A DNA stretch of 64,000 bases from Pseudomonas flavescens (GTDB lineage: Bacteria; Pseudomonadota; Gammaproteobacteria; Pseudomonadales; Pseudomonadaceae). Shown one piece after another: positions 18,648 to 28,176 of the stretch; position 1 is the stretch's first letter, and every line of letters begins with the position of its first letter. The translations under genes and the position numbers were made by a program. The notes under the pieces were generated by a model, which saw only the letters and a program-made list of their open reading frames with translations, did no database searches and was not told where the DNA came from. The stretch is from NCBI RefSeq assembly GCF_013408425.1, contig NZ_JACBYV010000001.1:620001-684000 (forward strand), given 5' to 3'.

Positions 18648-18786
18648 GCTGGCTCCGAATAGCAGAAAGAATCGAGGTGTGCAGTGTGAGCCGCACCACG
18701 GTGGCCTGCAATCACCCACGTGCGATTTCCCCCGAGCGTGGAAACTGCGATGCTGGTACGACCGTGAAGCAGCATTGAGAACAACC

Positions 18787-19917
18787 ATGAAGATCAGCTC
18801 GGATTTCGACAGCGGCAACATCCTCGTGCAGGACGCCAGCGACCCGCACAAGGTGCTGCTGACCATGCGCCCGGATCTCAACAGCCACCATTTCCAGTGG
18901 TTTCATTTCCAGGTCGAGGGCCTGACACCAGGCGCGCGCCATGATTTCAGCATCACCAACGCCGGGCAGTCGGCCTATAGCCATGCCTGGACGGGCTACA
19001 ACGCGGTAGCCTCCTACGATCAGCGCACCTGGTTCCGGGTACCTAGCCGCTTCGAGGATGGCGCTCTGCATTTCGGCCTGGAGCCCGAGCATGAACACAT
19101 CTGGTTCGCCTACTTCGAGCCCTACAGCCGTGAGCGGCACAGTGACCTGATCGCTCAGGCGCTGGCCTTGCCGGGTGTCGAGCTGCATGGCTGCGGGCGC
19201 AGCATCGAGGGGCGGGATATCGAGCTGCTGCGCGTGCATCGCCACCCGCAAGCGAGCCGCAAGGTGTGGATCATCGCCCAGCAGCATCCGGGCGAGCACA
19301 TGGCCGAGTGGTTCATGGAGGGCATCGTCCGCCGTCTGCAGGACAGCAGCGACGTCATTCTGGATGCTCTTCTGCAGCAGGCCGATCTCTATCTGGTGCC
19401 GAACATGAACCCGGACGGTGCCTTCCGTGGCCATCTACGCACCAACGCTGCGGGGCAGGACCTCAATCGTGCCTGGCAGTCGGCCAGCCTCGAGCGCAGC
19501 CCGGAGGTGTTCTTCGTGCAGCAGGCCATGCGTGAGGTGGGCGTGGATCTGTTTCTCGATATCCACGGAGACGAAGAAATCCCCCATGTGTTCACTGCCG
19601 GCTGCGAAGGCAATCCCGGGTTCTCCGCGCGACTGGAAGCGCTGGAGAGTGAGTTCCGCAGCCGTCTGGTCGAGCGCGGTGCCGAGTTCCAGACGCGCTT
19701 CGGATACCCGCGCAGCGCACCGGGCCAGGCCAATACGGCATTGGCCTGCAACTCGGTCGGGCAGGAGTTCGACTGCCTGTCGTTCACCCTGGAGATGCCC
19801 TTCAAGGATCACGACGATACGCCGGATCCGTTGACGGGCTGGAACGGCGAGCGTTCGATGAAACTGGCCGGTGAGATGCTCGACGTGGTGGCGGAGATGG
19901 TCGATCGGCTGCGCTGA
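18787..19917 (+). CDS. M14 family zinc carboxypeptidase
   Basis: Cytoplasmic metallopeptidase of 376 residues with no signal peptide. An N-terminal beta-sandwich domain (about 1-125, including YNAVASYDQRTWFRVPSRF) precedes the peptidase domain, as in the cytosolic carboxypeptidase-like subgroup. Zinc ligands are His167 and Glu170 in HPGEH and His260 in DIHGDEE. The general base is Glu336 in TLEMPFKD. Substrate-binding NMNPDG and R/N residues follow the first motif. The physiological substrate is not known for bacterial members. The gene abuts a convergent hypothetical gene with no gap. Confidence 0.9.
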   Translation: MKISSDFDSGNILVQDASDPHKVLLTMRPDLNSHHFQWFHFQVEGLTPGARHDFSITNAGQSAYSHAWTGYNAVASYDQRTWFRVPSRFEDGALHFGLEPEHEHIWFAYFEPYSRERHSDLIAQALALPGVELHGCGRSIEGRDIELLRVHRHPQASRKVWIIAQQHPGEHMAEWFMEGIVRRLQDSSDVILDALLQQADLYLVPNMNPDGAFRGHLRTNAAGQDLNRAWQSASLERSPEVFFVQQAMREVGVDLFLDIHGDEEIPHVFTAGCEGNPGFSARLEALESEFRSRLVERGAEFQTRFGYPRSAPGQANTALACNSVGQEFDCLSFTLEMPFKDHDDTPDPLTGWNGERSMKLAGEMLDVVAEMVDRLR

Positions 19918-20436
19918 TCAGGCATGCTCGTGCAGGGTGTCTTGCTCATCCTGCGCGGCCTGCAACTCCTGCAGGGTCTGCATCTTTTCGGCGATTTCCT
20001 TCTCGGCCGCAGCACGTTGCTCAGGTGGCAGGTTCTCGAGCTCTTCCTCGCTCATGCCGATTTCCTTGAGGATCTTGTCGCGCATCTTCTCGGTAGGCGA
20101 CATGTCCATGTAGGCCATGAACTGGGCGAGGGCACTGTCGGCGGTCGGTTTCCCGGTCGAGCTGTCGCCACCTGTGCTGTCGGACACCTGTTGCGAGTCC
20201 TGAGCCGAGCTGTACAGGTTGACCATCATCCGCGCGAAGGCTTCGTCGTAGGCCTGCTGGCTGGAGTCCGCCTGATCGCCCTTGAATCCCCTGGGCGGCG
20301 CACTGGCTTCCTGCGCCTTCTCGTGCTTGGCGAGCGATGCAGCCTCACGGCTTTGTTTGAAATCCAGCGCGTCGACACGGCTGCGCTGCAGGGGGCTTGT
20401 CGTTCCGTAATGGGTGAGCGAACCGATGCTGCTCAT
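19918..20436 (-). CDS. Hypothetical protein, helical and charged
   Basis: Protein of 172 residues, strongly hydrophilic, with no signal peptide or membrane segment. The N-terminal 75 residues are Ser/Gln-rich and probably disordered. The C-terminal part (DMSPTEKMRDKILKEIGMSEEELENLPPEQRAAAE) is helical, followed by a Gln/Glu-rich coiled stretch. AAGGAGGTCC lies close upstream of the ATG, so translation is likely. I do not recognise a function; similar proteins occur as conserved hypotheticals in Pseudomonas. Confidence 0.7.
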   Translation of the reverse strand: MSSIGSLTHYGTTSPLQRSRVDALDFKQSREAASLAKHEKAQEASAPPRGFKGDQADSSQQAYDEAFARMMVNLYSSAQDSQQVSDSTGGDSSTGKPTADSALAQFMAYMDMSPTEKMRDKILKEIGMSEEELENLPPEQRAAAEKEIAEKMQTLQELQAAQDEQDTLHEHA

Positions 20437-20598
20437 GGCGGACCTCCTTGGCTGTGAGTCATCACTTCAGCAAGGCCTGTGCCAGCCGCTCGGTTACTGC
20501 CAGTCGATTGATTGTCAAAGGAATTATTTCTCACGTCGGGGTGCCCTGGGCATTCCCTTGCCGCTCACGGCAAGCCGCTGCCGCCCGTGGCGAGGCGC

Positions 20599-22968
20599 TC
20601 AGCTCGGCAGGTCGAACAGGCCTTGCTGTGGTGGCGGCGGCGCTGGCAGTGCTGCGGGGGCGCCGCGCGCTGGCAACCGACGGCTGACCTGCGCACCCAG
20701 GACCTGAGGTACACGGCTGCGTTGCACCTGCCACCAGCCTGGTAGCAGGGCACGTACTTCGGGCAGGGTGAAGCGGTCGTCCATCAAATGCACCACACCA
20801 CTGTCCTGTGGGGTGCGGATGACCCGGCCAGCGGCCTGTACCACTTTCTGCAGCCCGGGAAACAGGTAGGTGTAGTCGTAGCCACTGCCGAACATCTCGG
20901 CCATGTGCTGCTTGATCTGTTCGTTGATCGGGTTGATCTGCGGCAGCCCCAGAGTGGCGATGAAGGCGCCGATCAAACGGTCCCCGGGCAGGTCGATGCC
21001 TTCGCCGAAAACCCCGCCCAGCACCGCGAAGCCGATCCCCTGGCCACCCGGCCGGAAGCGCTCGAGAAACTGCTGGCGTTCGGTTTCGTCCATCTGCCGG
21101 GCCTGTACCCAGCGGGTGATCTGCGGGTGCTCGTGGTCGAACAGTTCCAGCACTTGCTGCAGGTAGGCATAGCTGCTGAAAAAGGCCAGATAATTGCCTG
21201 GGCGTTCGGCGAACTGCCGCGCCATCAGGGCGACGATGGGCGCCAATGACCGCTCGCGGTGCTGATAGCGGGTCGACAGGTTGCTCACCGCCTGAACCTG
21301 CAACTGCGCGGCCTGGAACGGCGACTCGACATCCAGCCAGGGTGTCGCTTCCGGGAGGCCGAGCAGATCCGCGTAGTAGCCGGCCGGGCTCAGGGTGGCG
21401 GAAAACAGCGTGGTGCTGTGGCTGTTCTCGAAGCGCGGGGCGAGAAAGGGCGCCGGCACGATATTGCGCAGGCACAGCACCGAATGGCTGCGCCCGCGAG
21501 GATCCGCCTTGCGACTGACGTCGAACAGCGAGTGGGGGCCGAAGGCTTCCGCCAGGCGGCAGAAGGCCATGGCGTCGAGGTAGAACTGCAGCAGTTCGCC
21601 ATCATTGCCGGTGGGTTGGTCGGTCAGGTGATCGGTAAGCGCGCTGACCGCCTTCTGCAGGGAAAGAAGCAGCAGGTCCGGTGGTTGCGGATAGGTCTGG
21701 TAGTCCTCGGACAGTTCCTTGTGCAACTGCTTCCAGTGGCGGCTGATGCGTGTCAGTACGGCACTCAGGCCCTTGGGCGCGTTGCTGCGCATGGCTTCGA
21801 AGCGCCCCTGATCGAGCTCGGCGCTGTACATACGCCGGGCCCGTTCGATCAGGTTGTGGGCTTCGTCGACCAGTAGCGTCACGCGCCACTCGTTGATCAG
21901 GGTCAGGCTGTAGAGCAGGGCACTGAGGTCGAAATAATAGTTGTAGTCGCATACCACCACGTCGGCCCAGCGGGTCAGCTCCTGGCTCAGGTAATAGGGG
22001 CAGACCTGATGCTGGAGGGCGATGTCGCGCACTGCGGCCTGATCCAGCCAGGTGCACTCGACCGCGGCCTGGCGCGCGGCGGGCAGGCGGTCGTAGAAAC
22101 CACGGGCCAGCGGGCAGGATTCGCCGTGACAGGCTTTGTCGGGGTGCTCGCAGGCCTTGTCCCTGGCGACATGTTCGAGTACGCGTAGTGGCAGGGTCTC
22201 GCCGCGCAGAATGTGTAGCGCGTGCAGTGCCAGTTGGCGACCCGGCGTTTTCGCGGTGAGAAAGAACAGCCGGTCCAGGCCGTTTTCCGCGAATGCCTTC
22301 AGCTGCGGGAACAGCGTGCCGAGCGTCTTGCCGATTCCGGTAGTGGCCTGGGCCATCAGGCAATGGCCATCGCGGGCCGCCCGGTAAACGGCTTCGGCCA
22401 GTTGCCGCTGGCCCAGGCGAAACTCGGCATGGGGGAAGCGCAGTTCGGCCAGCGCGCTGTCGCGTAGCTGGCGATGAGCCTGTTCCTGCTCGGCCCAGGT
22501 GATGAAGCGGCTGCACAGTTGCGCGAAGAACGCCTGCAGCTCGTCAGCCGTGCGGGTTTCGCGGAACACGCTTTCCTTCTGCGTGAGGACGTTGAAGTAC
22601 ACCACCGCGAGATCGATTTTCGCCAGATCGCGGCTCTGGCAGAGCAGCCAGCCGTATACCCGGGCCTGCGCCCAGTGCAGTTGGCGGTGATTGTCGGGAA
22701 TGCGGCTGATGTCGCCACGGTGGGTCTTTATTTCTTCGAGCAGGTTGCTGTGCGGATCGAACCCGTCGGCCCGGCCGCGTACCTGCAGGGAGAGGAATTC
22801 ACCTGCCAGCGGGACTTCCGCTTCGTAGTGCTCGCCACGTCGGCTGACTACCGTGGCGTGGCCGGCCATGCCCTCCTGGGCAGTGGGTGAGGGCGTGAAA
22901 CGCAGGTCGAGGTCGCCACATTTGGCGGTGAACTCGCAGAGCGCGCGCACCGCCACGCGGTAGCTCAT
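20599..22968 (-). CDS. XPD/DinG-like DNA helicase with N-terminal PD-(D/E)XK-like domain
   Basis: Superfamily 2 helicase of 789 residues. Motifs seen: Walker A MAQATTGIGKT near residue 215, DEAH box LVDEAHN, late motifs GVFGEGIDLPGDRL and QAAGRVIRTPQD. Cysteines in ACEHPDKACHGESC and a later VCPYY could bind the 4Fe-4S cluster of the Rad3/XPD group. The N-terminal 150 residues carry RADGFD, LEEIKTHRG and a Gln-x3-Tyr pattern (QARVYGW), as in RecB/Cas4-type nucleases. The start at 22968 overlaps the stop of the FAN1 gene as ATGA, so both are co-translated. A role in DNA repair is likely. Confidence 0.85.
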   Translation of the reverse strand: MSYRVAVRALCEFTAKCGDLDLRFTPSPTAQEGMAGHATVVSRRGEHYEAEVPLAGEFLSLQVRGRADGFDPHSNLLEEIKTHRGDISRIPDNHRQLHWAQARVYGWLLCQSRDLAKIDLAVVYFNVLTQKESVFRETRTADELQAFFAQLCSRFITWAEQEQAHRQLRDSALAELRFPHAEFRLGQRQLAEAVYRAARDGHCLMAQATTGIGKTLGTLFPQLKAFAENGLDRLFFLTAKTPGRQLALHALHILRGETLPLRVLEHVARDKACEHPDKACHGESCPLARGFYDRLPAARQAAVECTWLDQAAVRDIALQHQVCPYYLSQELTRWADVVVCDYNYYFDLSALLYSLTLINEWRVTLLVDEAHNLIERARRMYSAELDQGRFEAMRSNAPKGLSAVLTRISRHWKQLHKELSEDYQTYPQPPDLLLLSLQKAVSALTDHLTDQPTGNDGELLQFYLDAMAFCRLAEAFGPHSLFDVSRKADPRGRSHSVLCLRNIVPAPFLAPRFENSHSTTLFSATLSPAGYYADLLGLPEATPWLDVESPFQAAQLQVQAVSNLSTRYQHRERSLAPIVALMARQFAERPGNYLAFFSSYAYLQQVLELFDHEHPQITRWVQARQMDETERQQFLERFRPGGQGIGFAVLGGVFGEGIDLPGDRLIGAFIATLGLPQINPINEQIKQHMAEMFGSGYDYTYLFPGLQKVVQAAGRVIRTPQDSGVVHLMDDRFTLPEVRALLPGWWQVQRSRVPQVLGAQVSRRLPARGAPAALPAPPPPQQGLFDLPS

Positions 22969-24605
22969 GCGTCGGCCCACTGCACGTAGCAGACGTCCAC
23001 CGGCATGCCGTGCTCGGCACAGAACGCCAGCCAGCGGCGCTGGTTGTCCTGAAGCCGATCACCCGGGCCTTTCACCTCGATCATGCGGTAGCGTTTTTCC
23101 TCGGGCCAGAACTGGATCAGGTCGGGCATACCGGCGCGATTGGCCTGGATATCGCCGAGCAGGCGCCGAAACCAGGCGCGCAAATGGGCTGCCGGCAGGC
23201 AGTCGAGGGCCTGGTCCAGCAATGCTTCGCTGAGCACGCCCCAGTGCACGAAAGGTGACTGAATGCCGAACTTGTCGCGGTAGGTGCGACGAATGCTGTG
23301 GCGGTAACGGTCATCGTCGAGTTGCTCCAGGCACGCAGCGAACAGTTCTCGCCGGCGTGGGTAGAAGTCGGCGGTGAGCAGGTCGGCCGGGCCGTGCTGG
23401 AACGGATGGAAGAAGGCGCCAGGTACGGCGGCGAATACCGCGGGCCAGCAGAGCAGGCCGAACAGGCTGCAGATCAGCGTGTTCTCGACGTAATGCACGG
23501 GGGCCTCGCTGCGCTGCAGGTGCAGTTGCACGAGCTGCTCCACCGCCAGCGACGGCAGCCTGGGCAGTTGCAGATCGAGGCGTGGCGGTGCTGGCGCCTT
23601 GGCGCGTTTCTGCGCAGGCATGCCCAATTGCCGGGTCAGGCGCACCAGGGCTCGCTCGGCCAGTTGCAGTTCGCCATCGCTGTTGGGCGCTGCGATGGCC
23701 TGGCCTGCCAGTTCGAAGGCTTCGCTGTAACGCAGGGTGCGTTCCAGTACGCGAATCTGTCGCTGCCGCGCGGCGCCGTAACGGCTGCTGGCGTATACCT
23801 GCAACGCCAGTTCGAACTCGGCACAACGTTCCAGATGCTGACCGATGCGAAACAGCAACTTGGCACGCCGCTCGGCGATATAAGGGTTGTCGTAGCGGCG
23901 GGTGTCTATACGTTCGAGCAGGTCCGCCGTGGCGTCACCGGCTTCGAACGCCTCCCGGCAGCGCTGCAGGTGGAGGTAGTCGTCGACATCCTCGCGACAG
24001 CGCAGTGCTCGCGAGTCGGGCGGAAAATCGACGCTTTCGTAGCGAAATATACCCAGATCGGCGAGCACGAACTCCGACCATTCCTGACGCAGGTTGCCGA
24101 AGAACATCAACCGCAGGCGCTCGCTCAGGTCATCGATGGTCAGGCTGTAAAGGGCATCGTCGAGAGTCGGGCACCAGGCATCGAAAGCCCGTGCCTCATC
24201 GAAGTGCTCACTGAGCTGTTCCAGCAGGTGCTCTTTGCGGGCACGTCGATCACTGAGGTTGCCGGCGAAACAGATAACGATTTCGTCCTTGCGCAGCAGC
24301 GCCAGCAATTGGTCCAGCTGCAGCGCGGCATTATCGATTATCCAGCCATTGGCGATCAGCGGTGTGGCGGCCTGGCGGCAGCAGCCAATCTCCTGATAGT
24401 TCAGCTTGCTGGCACGAAAATGCACGCCTTTGCGCATGATCATGCGCACCAGCAGGGCCTGTGCCGATTCGTCGAGCGCACCGAAGCCGAGCAGGAACTC
24501 ACGTTCGTTCGCGCTCAGCAGGTCGGCATGGCGTTCACCAATCCAGGTCAGCGCCTTGTGGAAGTTGTGCAGATAATAGAAACGTGGATCGTTCGACGCT
24601 GACAT
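22965..24605 (-). CDS. FAN1-type VRR-NUC structure-specific nuclease
   Basis: Nuclease of 546 residues. The C-terminal VRR-NUC domain holds the catalytic PD-x(n)-EVK pattern: GMPDLIQFWP, then MIEVKGPGDRLQDNQRRWL and the final VDVCYVQW strand. An N-terminal SAP-like DNA-binding region and a central helical TPR-like region precede it, as in the P. aeruginosa FAN1 whose structure with 5' flap DNA is known. Eukaryotic FAN1 repairs interstrand crosslinks. It is the first gene of a two-gene unit with the downstream helicase, with a 4-base overlap. Confidence 0.9.
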   Translation of the reverse strand: MSASNDPRFYYLHNFHKALTWIGERHADLLSANEREFLLGFGALDESAQALLVRMIMRKGVHFRASKLNYQEIGCCRQAATPLIANGWIIDNAALQLDQLLALLRKDEIVICFAGNLSDRRARKEHLLEQLSEHFDEARAFDAWCPTLDDALYSLTIDDLSERLRLMFFGNLRQEWSEFVLADLGIFRYESVDFPPDSRALRCREDVDDYLHLQRCREAFEAGDATADLLERIDTRRYDNPYIAERRAKLLFRIGQHLERCAEFELALQVYASSRYGAARQRQIRVLERTLRYSEAFELAGQAIAAPNSDGELQLAERALVRLTRQLGMPAQKRAKAPAPPRLDLQLPRLPSLAVEQLVQLHLQRSEAPVHYVENTLICSLFGLLCWPAVFAAVPGAFFHPFQHGPADLLTADFYPRRRELFAACLEQLDDDRYRHSIRRTYRDKFGIQSPFVHWGVLSEALLDQALDCLPAAHLRAWFRRLLGDIQANRAGMPDLIQFWPEEKRYRMIEVKGPGDRLQDNQRRWLAFCAEHGMPVDVCYVQWADA

Positions 24606-24757
24606 GAGCTAAAGCTGGATACTGGTTTTATATACAGATATCAGGCCGCTCCTCGTTTGACAATCCGCAGGAGATGAACGGGGTCGCACAACATGCTGTC
24701 CCTTGCCACCGCTGGCGGACTACACTGCACGTCCATCGCCGCTGTGAACGCTGCATC

Positions 24758-25918
24758 ATGAACAGCCAGTTAGCCCCTCTCTCCGCAAGCACCTTGACTG
24801 AGCGTCATTACGAGATGCTGGTTCAGGCAGTGGTCGATTACGCGATCTTCATGCTCGATACGCATGGCCGCATCGTCTCCTGGAATGCTGGTGCTGCTCG
24901 CATCAAGGGCTACGATGCCGCAGAGGCCGTCGGCCAGCATCTGTCCCTGTTCTATACCGAAGAGGACCGGCAGGCGGGCAAGCCCAGGCTGCTAATGGAA
25001 AGGGCACTTCAGGATGGGCGCTCCCAGGATGAAGGCTGGCGAGTTCGCAAGGACGGCACGCGCTTCTGGGCCCTGGTGGCCATCGATGCGATTCGCGATG
25101 AGCGCGGTGAAATCATCGGGCTGGCCAAGATTACCCGAGACATCACTGAGCGCCACGAGGCGGATTTGCGTTACGACGGTCTGCGCGCACAGCTCTTCCA
25201 GGCGCAGAAGCTGGAGGCTCTGGGCCAGCTGAGTGGCGGTATGGCGCACGACTTCAACAATCTGCTGACCATCATTCTCAGTGCTGCCAAGCTGGCTAGC
25301 CGTGCCGCTAGTCCGGAACGACTGGCCAGCCTGCTGGCGAGCATTCAGGATGCAGGCGAGCGTGGCGCGCAGATGACCCGCAACCTGTTGACCTTCGCCC
25401 GTTGCGAGCAGATGCCCAGCCGTCTCGTCGATCTCGATGAGTTACTCGACACGGCACACACCTTCGTCAGTCAGGCATTGCCGAAGACGATGAGCCTGGA
25501 AATGCAGTTCGCGCCAGGATTACATCAGGTCGAGCTGGACCCCAGCCAGTTGGAGATGGCGCTGCTCAATCTGATTCTCAATGCACGCGACGCCATGTCC
25601 GCGACAGGCGTTATCAGGCTACAGGCACAGAATCGTGTGCTTTCAGGGGAGCTGGACGATTTGCACGGGGCGTTCGTGTCGATTTCAGTGATCGACGAGG
25701 GCGTAGGCATCGACCCGGCGATCCGTTCACGGCTGTTCGAACCTTTTTTCACCACCAAGGACGTTGGCAAGGGAACTGGACTGGGGCTTAGTCAGGTCTA
25801 CGGTTTTGCCCGTCAGGCGGGTGGCGGTGTACATGTGGAAAGCACGCTGGGGCAGGGGGCAAGGGTAACGCTTTACTTGCCGGCAGCCATCGGGCAAGCG
25901 ACAGATGAACGTGCGTGA
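24758..25918 (+). CDS. PAS domain sensor histidine kinase
   Basis: Soluble kinase of 386 residues with no membrane segment. A PAS domain at about 20-130 ([32 protein letters not shown]) is followed by the dimerisation/phosphoacceptor helix with His164 in [11 protein letters not shown]. The ATPase domain has the N box [11 protein letters not shown] and G boxes DEGVGI and [20 protein letters not shown]. It has no receiver domain. It is first in a run of four signalling genes on the same strand, 108 bases before the KaiC-like gene. The signal could be redox, light or a ligand; PAS cofactors cannot be told by eye. Confidence 0.92.
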   Translation: MNSQLAPLSASTLTERHYEMLVQAVVDYAIFMLDTHGRIVSWNAGAARIKGYDAAEAVGQHLSLFYTEEDRQAGKPRLLMERALQDGRSQDEGWRVRKDGTRFWALVAIDAIRDERGEIIGLAKITRDITERHEADLRYDGLRAQLFQAQKLEALGQLSGGMAHDFNNLLTIILSAAKLASRAASPERLASLLASIQDAGERGAQMTRNLLTFARCEQMPSRLVDLDELLDTAHTFVSQALPKTMSLEMQFAPGLHQVELDPSQLEMALLNLILNARDAMSATGVIRLQAQNRVLSGELDDLHGAFVSISVIDEGVGIDPAIRSRLFEPFFTTKDVGKGTGLGLSQVYGFARQAGGGVHVESTLGQGARVTLYLPAAIGQATDERA

Positions 25919-26026
25919 ACATGCTAGTATTGCGAATCGCCTTTTCTATCAGTGCGTTAACGCCTGGGAAGAGCACATTAAAGCCTAGGTTACCGTTGCG
26001 TAACTTCGATTGAGGCAGGCCAGAAC

Positions 26027-27469
26027 TTGGAACAGCTACAACGCCTTCAAAGTGGGATCGATGGACTGGACGCGCTGCTCAAGGGCGGACTGGTAGCCGG
26101 GGCATCCTATATCGTTCAGGGGCGCCCAGGTTCGGGCAAGACCATTCTCGCCAACCAGATCGCGTTCAATCATGTGCGTGATGGTGGCCGCGTGCTGGTG
26201 GCCACTCTGCTGGCCGAATCCCACGAAAGGCTCTTTCAGTTCCTCTCCACGATGACCTTCTTCGACCCGACCAAGGTCGGTGCGGAAATCCAGTTCGTCA
26301 GTGCGTTCGATACGCTGGAGAACGAGGGCCTGGACGAGGTCGTCAAGCTGTTGCGTCGTGAAATCAGTCGCCAGAAAGCGACGCTGTTGATCGTCGATGG
26401 TCTGCTCAATGCCCGCTCCAAGGCGGAAAATCAGATCGACACCAAGAAATTCATTTCCGAGTTGCAGGGGCACGCGGCTTTCGCCGGTTGCACCGTGCTG
26501 TTTCTGACCAGTTCTCGCCTTGATGACGGTAGCCCGGAGCACACCATGGTCGATGGCGTGATCGAACTGGGCGAAGAGCTGTTCGGGGCACGCTCGGTAC
26601 GCCGCATTCACTTGCGCAAGACCCGAGGCAGCGGTGCGCTGTCTGGGCTGCACGAGTGCGAGATCACCGACGATGGCCTGGTGATCCACCCGCGCCTGGA
26701 GAGCCTGTACAGCAAGCCGAGTCAGGACGACAGCGCGACGTTGGCGCGGATTTCCAGTGGCATTCCAAGCCTGGACAGCCTGATCGGTGGAGGCCTGTCG
26801 GAATCCTCGGTCACCTTGATCATGGGCCCCGCCGGCGTCGGCAAGACCACTCTGGGCATGAATTTCCTCGCTCAGTCCACTGTCGAGGCCCCAGGCCTGC
26901 ATTTCGGCTTCTACGAGACGCCACAGCGGCTGCGCCTCAAAGCGGCGGCACTGGGCATCGATCTGCGCGCCATGGAAGAGTCCGGTGCGCTGCATATCAT
27001 GTGGCAGCCAACCACCGAAGGATTGCTCGACGGCCTTGGCGCGCGGGTGATCAACGCCGTCAGAGACAAAGGCATCAAGCGGCTGCATATCGACAGCCTC
27101 GGCGGTATGGCGCGTGTAGCTACCAGCAGCGCGCGTCTTGTCGAGTTCTTCAGCGCGCTGATGAGCCAACTGCGCGCGATGGGCGTCACGGTTTTCGCCA
27201 CGTGGGAAATGCGCGATCTGTTCGCTGCCGAGATCAATGCGCCGGCCCCGGAGCTGTCGAGCATCGTCGACAATCTGGTTCTCATGCGTTTCGTGGAAAA
27301 GGAGGCTGAACTAAAGCGCCTGCTTTCCATACTTAAGATGAGGGATAGCTATTACGATTCCTCCCTCCTGGAAGTGGTCATCAGCGATCATGGTATTGAA
27401 CTCAGCAAGGCATTCAAGAATGCGGCAGGCGCCTTGTCGGGGAACGCCGTGCCGGCGCAAGACGCCTGA
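26027..27469 (+). CDS. KaiC-like double-domain RecA-type ATPase
   Basis: Protein of 480 residues with two KaiC domains. Walker A motifs are GRPGSGKT at 32-39 and GPAGVGKT at 267-274; Walker B strands are LLIVDG and RLHIDSLGG. The second domain ends RLLSILKMRDSYYDSSLLEVVISDHGIEL, close to KaiC. Aligned by eye, Ser411-Ser412 (ELSSIVDN) falls on the KaiC phosphosite pair Ser431/Thr432, while Thr426 is replaced. Each domain keeps one of the two catalytic Glu residues (LLAES, FYETP). The start is a TTG at 26027, with GAGG upstream; no ATG or GTG fits. No KaiA or KaiB is present nearby. Confidence 0.9.
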   Translation: MEQLQRLQSGIDGLDALLKGGLVAGASYIVQGRPGSGKTILANQIAFNHVRDGGRVLVATLLAESHERLFQFLSTMTFFDPTKVGAEIQFVSAFDTLENEGLDEVVKLLRREISRQKATLLIVDGLLNARSKAENQIDTKKFISELQGHAAFAGCTVLFLTSSRLDDGSPEHTMVDGVIELGEELFGARSVRRIHLRKTRGSGALSGLHECEITDDGLVIHPRLESLYSKPSQDDSATLARISSGIPSLDSLIGGGLSESSVTLIMGPAGVGKTTLGMNFLAQSTVEAPGLHFGFYETPQRLRLKAAALGIDLRAMEESGALHIMWQPTTEGLLDGLGARVINAVRDKGIKRLHIDSLGGMARVATSSARLVEFFSALMSQLRAMGVTVFATWEMRDLFAAEINAPAPELSSIVDNLVLMRFVEKEAELKRLLSILKMRDSYYDSSLLEVVISDHGIELSKAFKNAAGALSGNAVPAQDA

Positions 27470-27484
27470 TCGAGCCTATTGACT

Positions 27485-27847
27485 ATGACAACCATCCTGA
27501 TAGTCGACGATGAATACCTGATTGCGGATATTCTCGGCTATGCCATGGAAGACGAAGGCTACATGGTGGTGAAGGCGAGCAACGGCCGCAAGGGGTTGGA
27601 GGTGCTCGACCGCGAACGCCCCGAACTGGTCATTACCGATTTCATGATGCCAATCATGGATGGCCTCGAATTCGCCCGTGCAATTCGGGCGCGGCCCGCA
27701 TCCGGCGACCTGCCGATCATTCTCATGAGCGGCGCCCAGGGCAGTGTCGGACGGGCCAGCCCGGAACTCTTCGCTGCGGTGTTCGACAAGCCCTTCGATA
27801 TCAATCAGGTCATCGCCAAGGTCAAGGAACTGATCGGCCCGAGCTGA
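27485..27847 (+). CDS. Single-domain response regulator
   Basis: CheY-like receiver of 120 residues with no output domain. The acidic pocket is ILIVDDE, the phosphoacceptor is Asp52 in LVITDFMMP, and the conserved Thr/Ser and Lys are in ILMSGA and FDKPF. It starts 15 bases after the KaiC-like gene stop, so the two are probably co-transcribed. It may take phosphate from the PAS kinase or the hybrid kinase and act on the KaiC-like ATPase or on a diffusible partner. Stop is followed by a 329-base gap (27848-28176) in which I see no gene. Confidence 0.92.
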   Translation: MTTILIVDDEYLIADILGYAMEDEGYMVVKASNGRKGLEVLDRERPELVITDFMMPIMDGLEFARAIRARPASGDLPIILMSGAQGSVGRASPELFAAVFDKPFDINQVIAKVKELIGPS

Positions 27848-28176
27848 TCAATATCGCCCCCCAGTTGCGCTGATCACCTCGCTTTTATAACGCCCCTCTT
27901 TCTGGAACATGGCTCGTGCACCGGTGTCGAAGGCTGTTATGCGCCGTGGCTCTCGAGTCGAGCCTGCGGCAGTCCATTGCGTCGAGAGCGGTTATCCATG
28001 GATGAGGTTGTAGTACGGGTTGCCAATGGCGCCCGGGAGCCGAGCGCCGGTCTGGCCGTTTTCCTGCCGCTGCTGGATAACGCCGATCGCGACGTGGGCT
28101 CGTGTGGATTTGCGCGAATGGAACCTGCAAAAGTTTTCTCTCGGCGACACACGTTGGTTGCCCGCGGATGGTCCCC

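Noticed and set aside
26027..27847. A complete circadian KaiABC system
   Set aside because: No kaiA or kaiB gene is in the window and one of the three KaiC phosphosites is missing.
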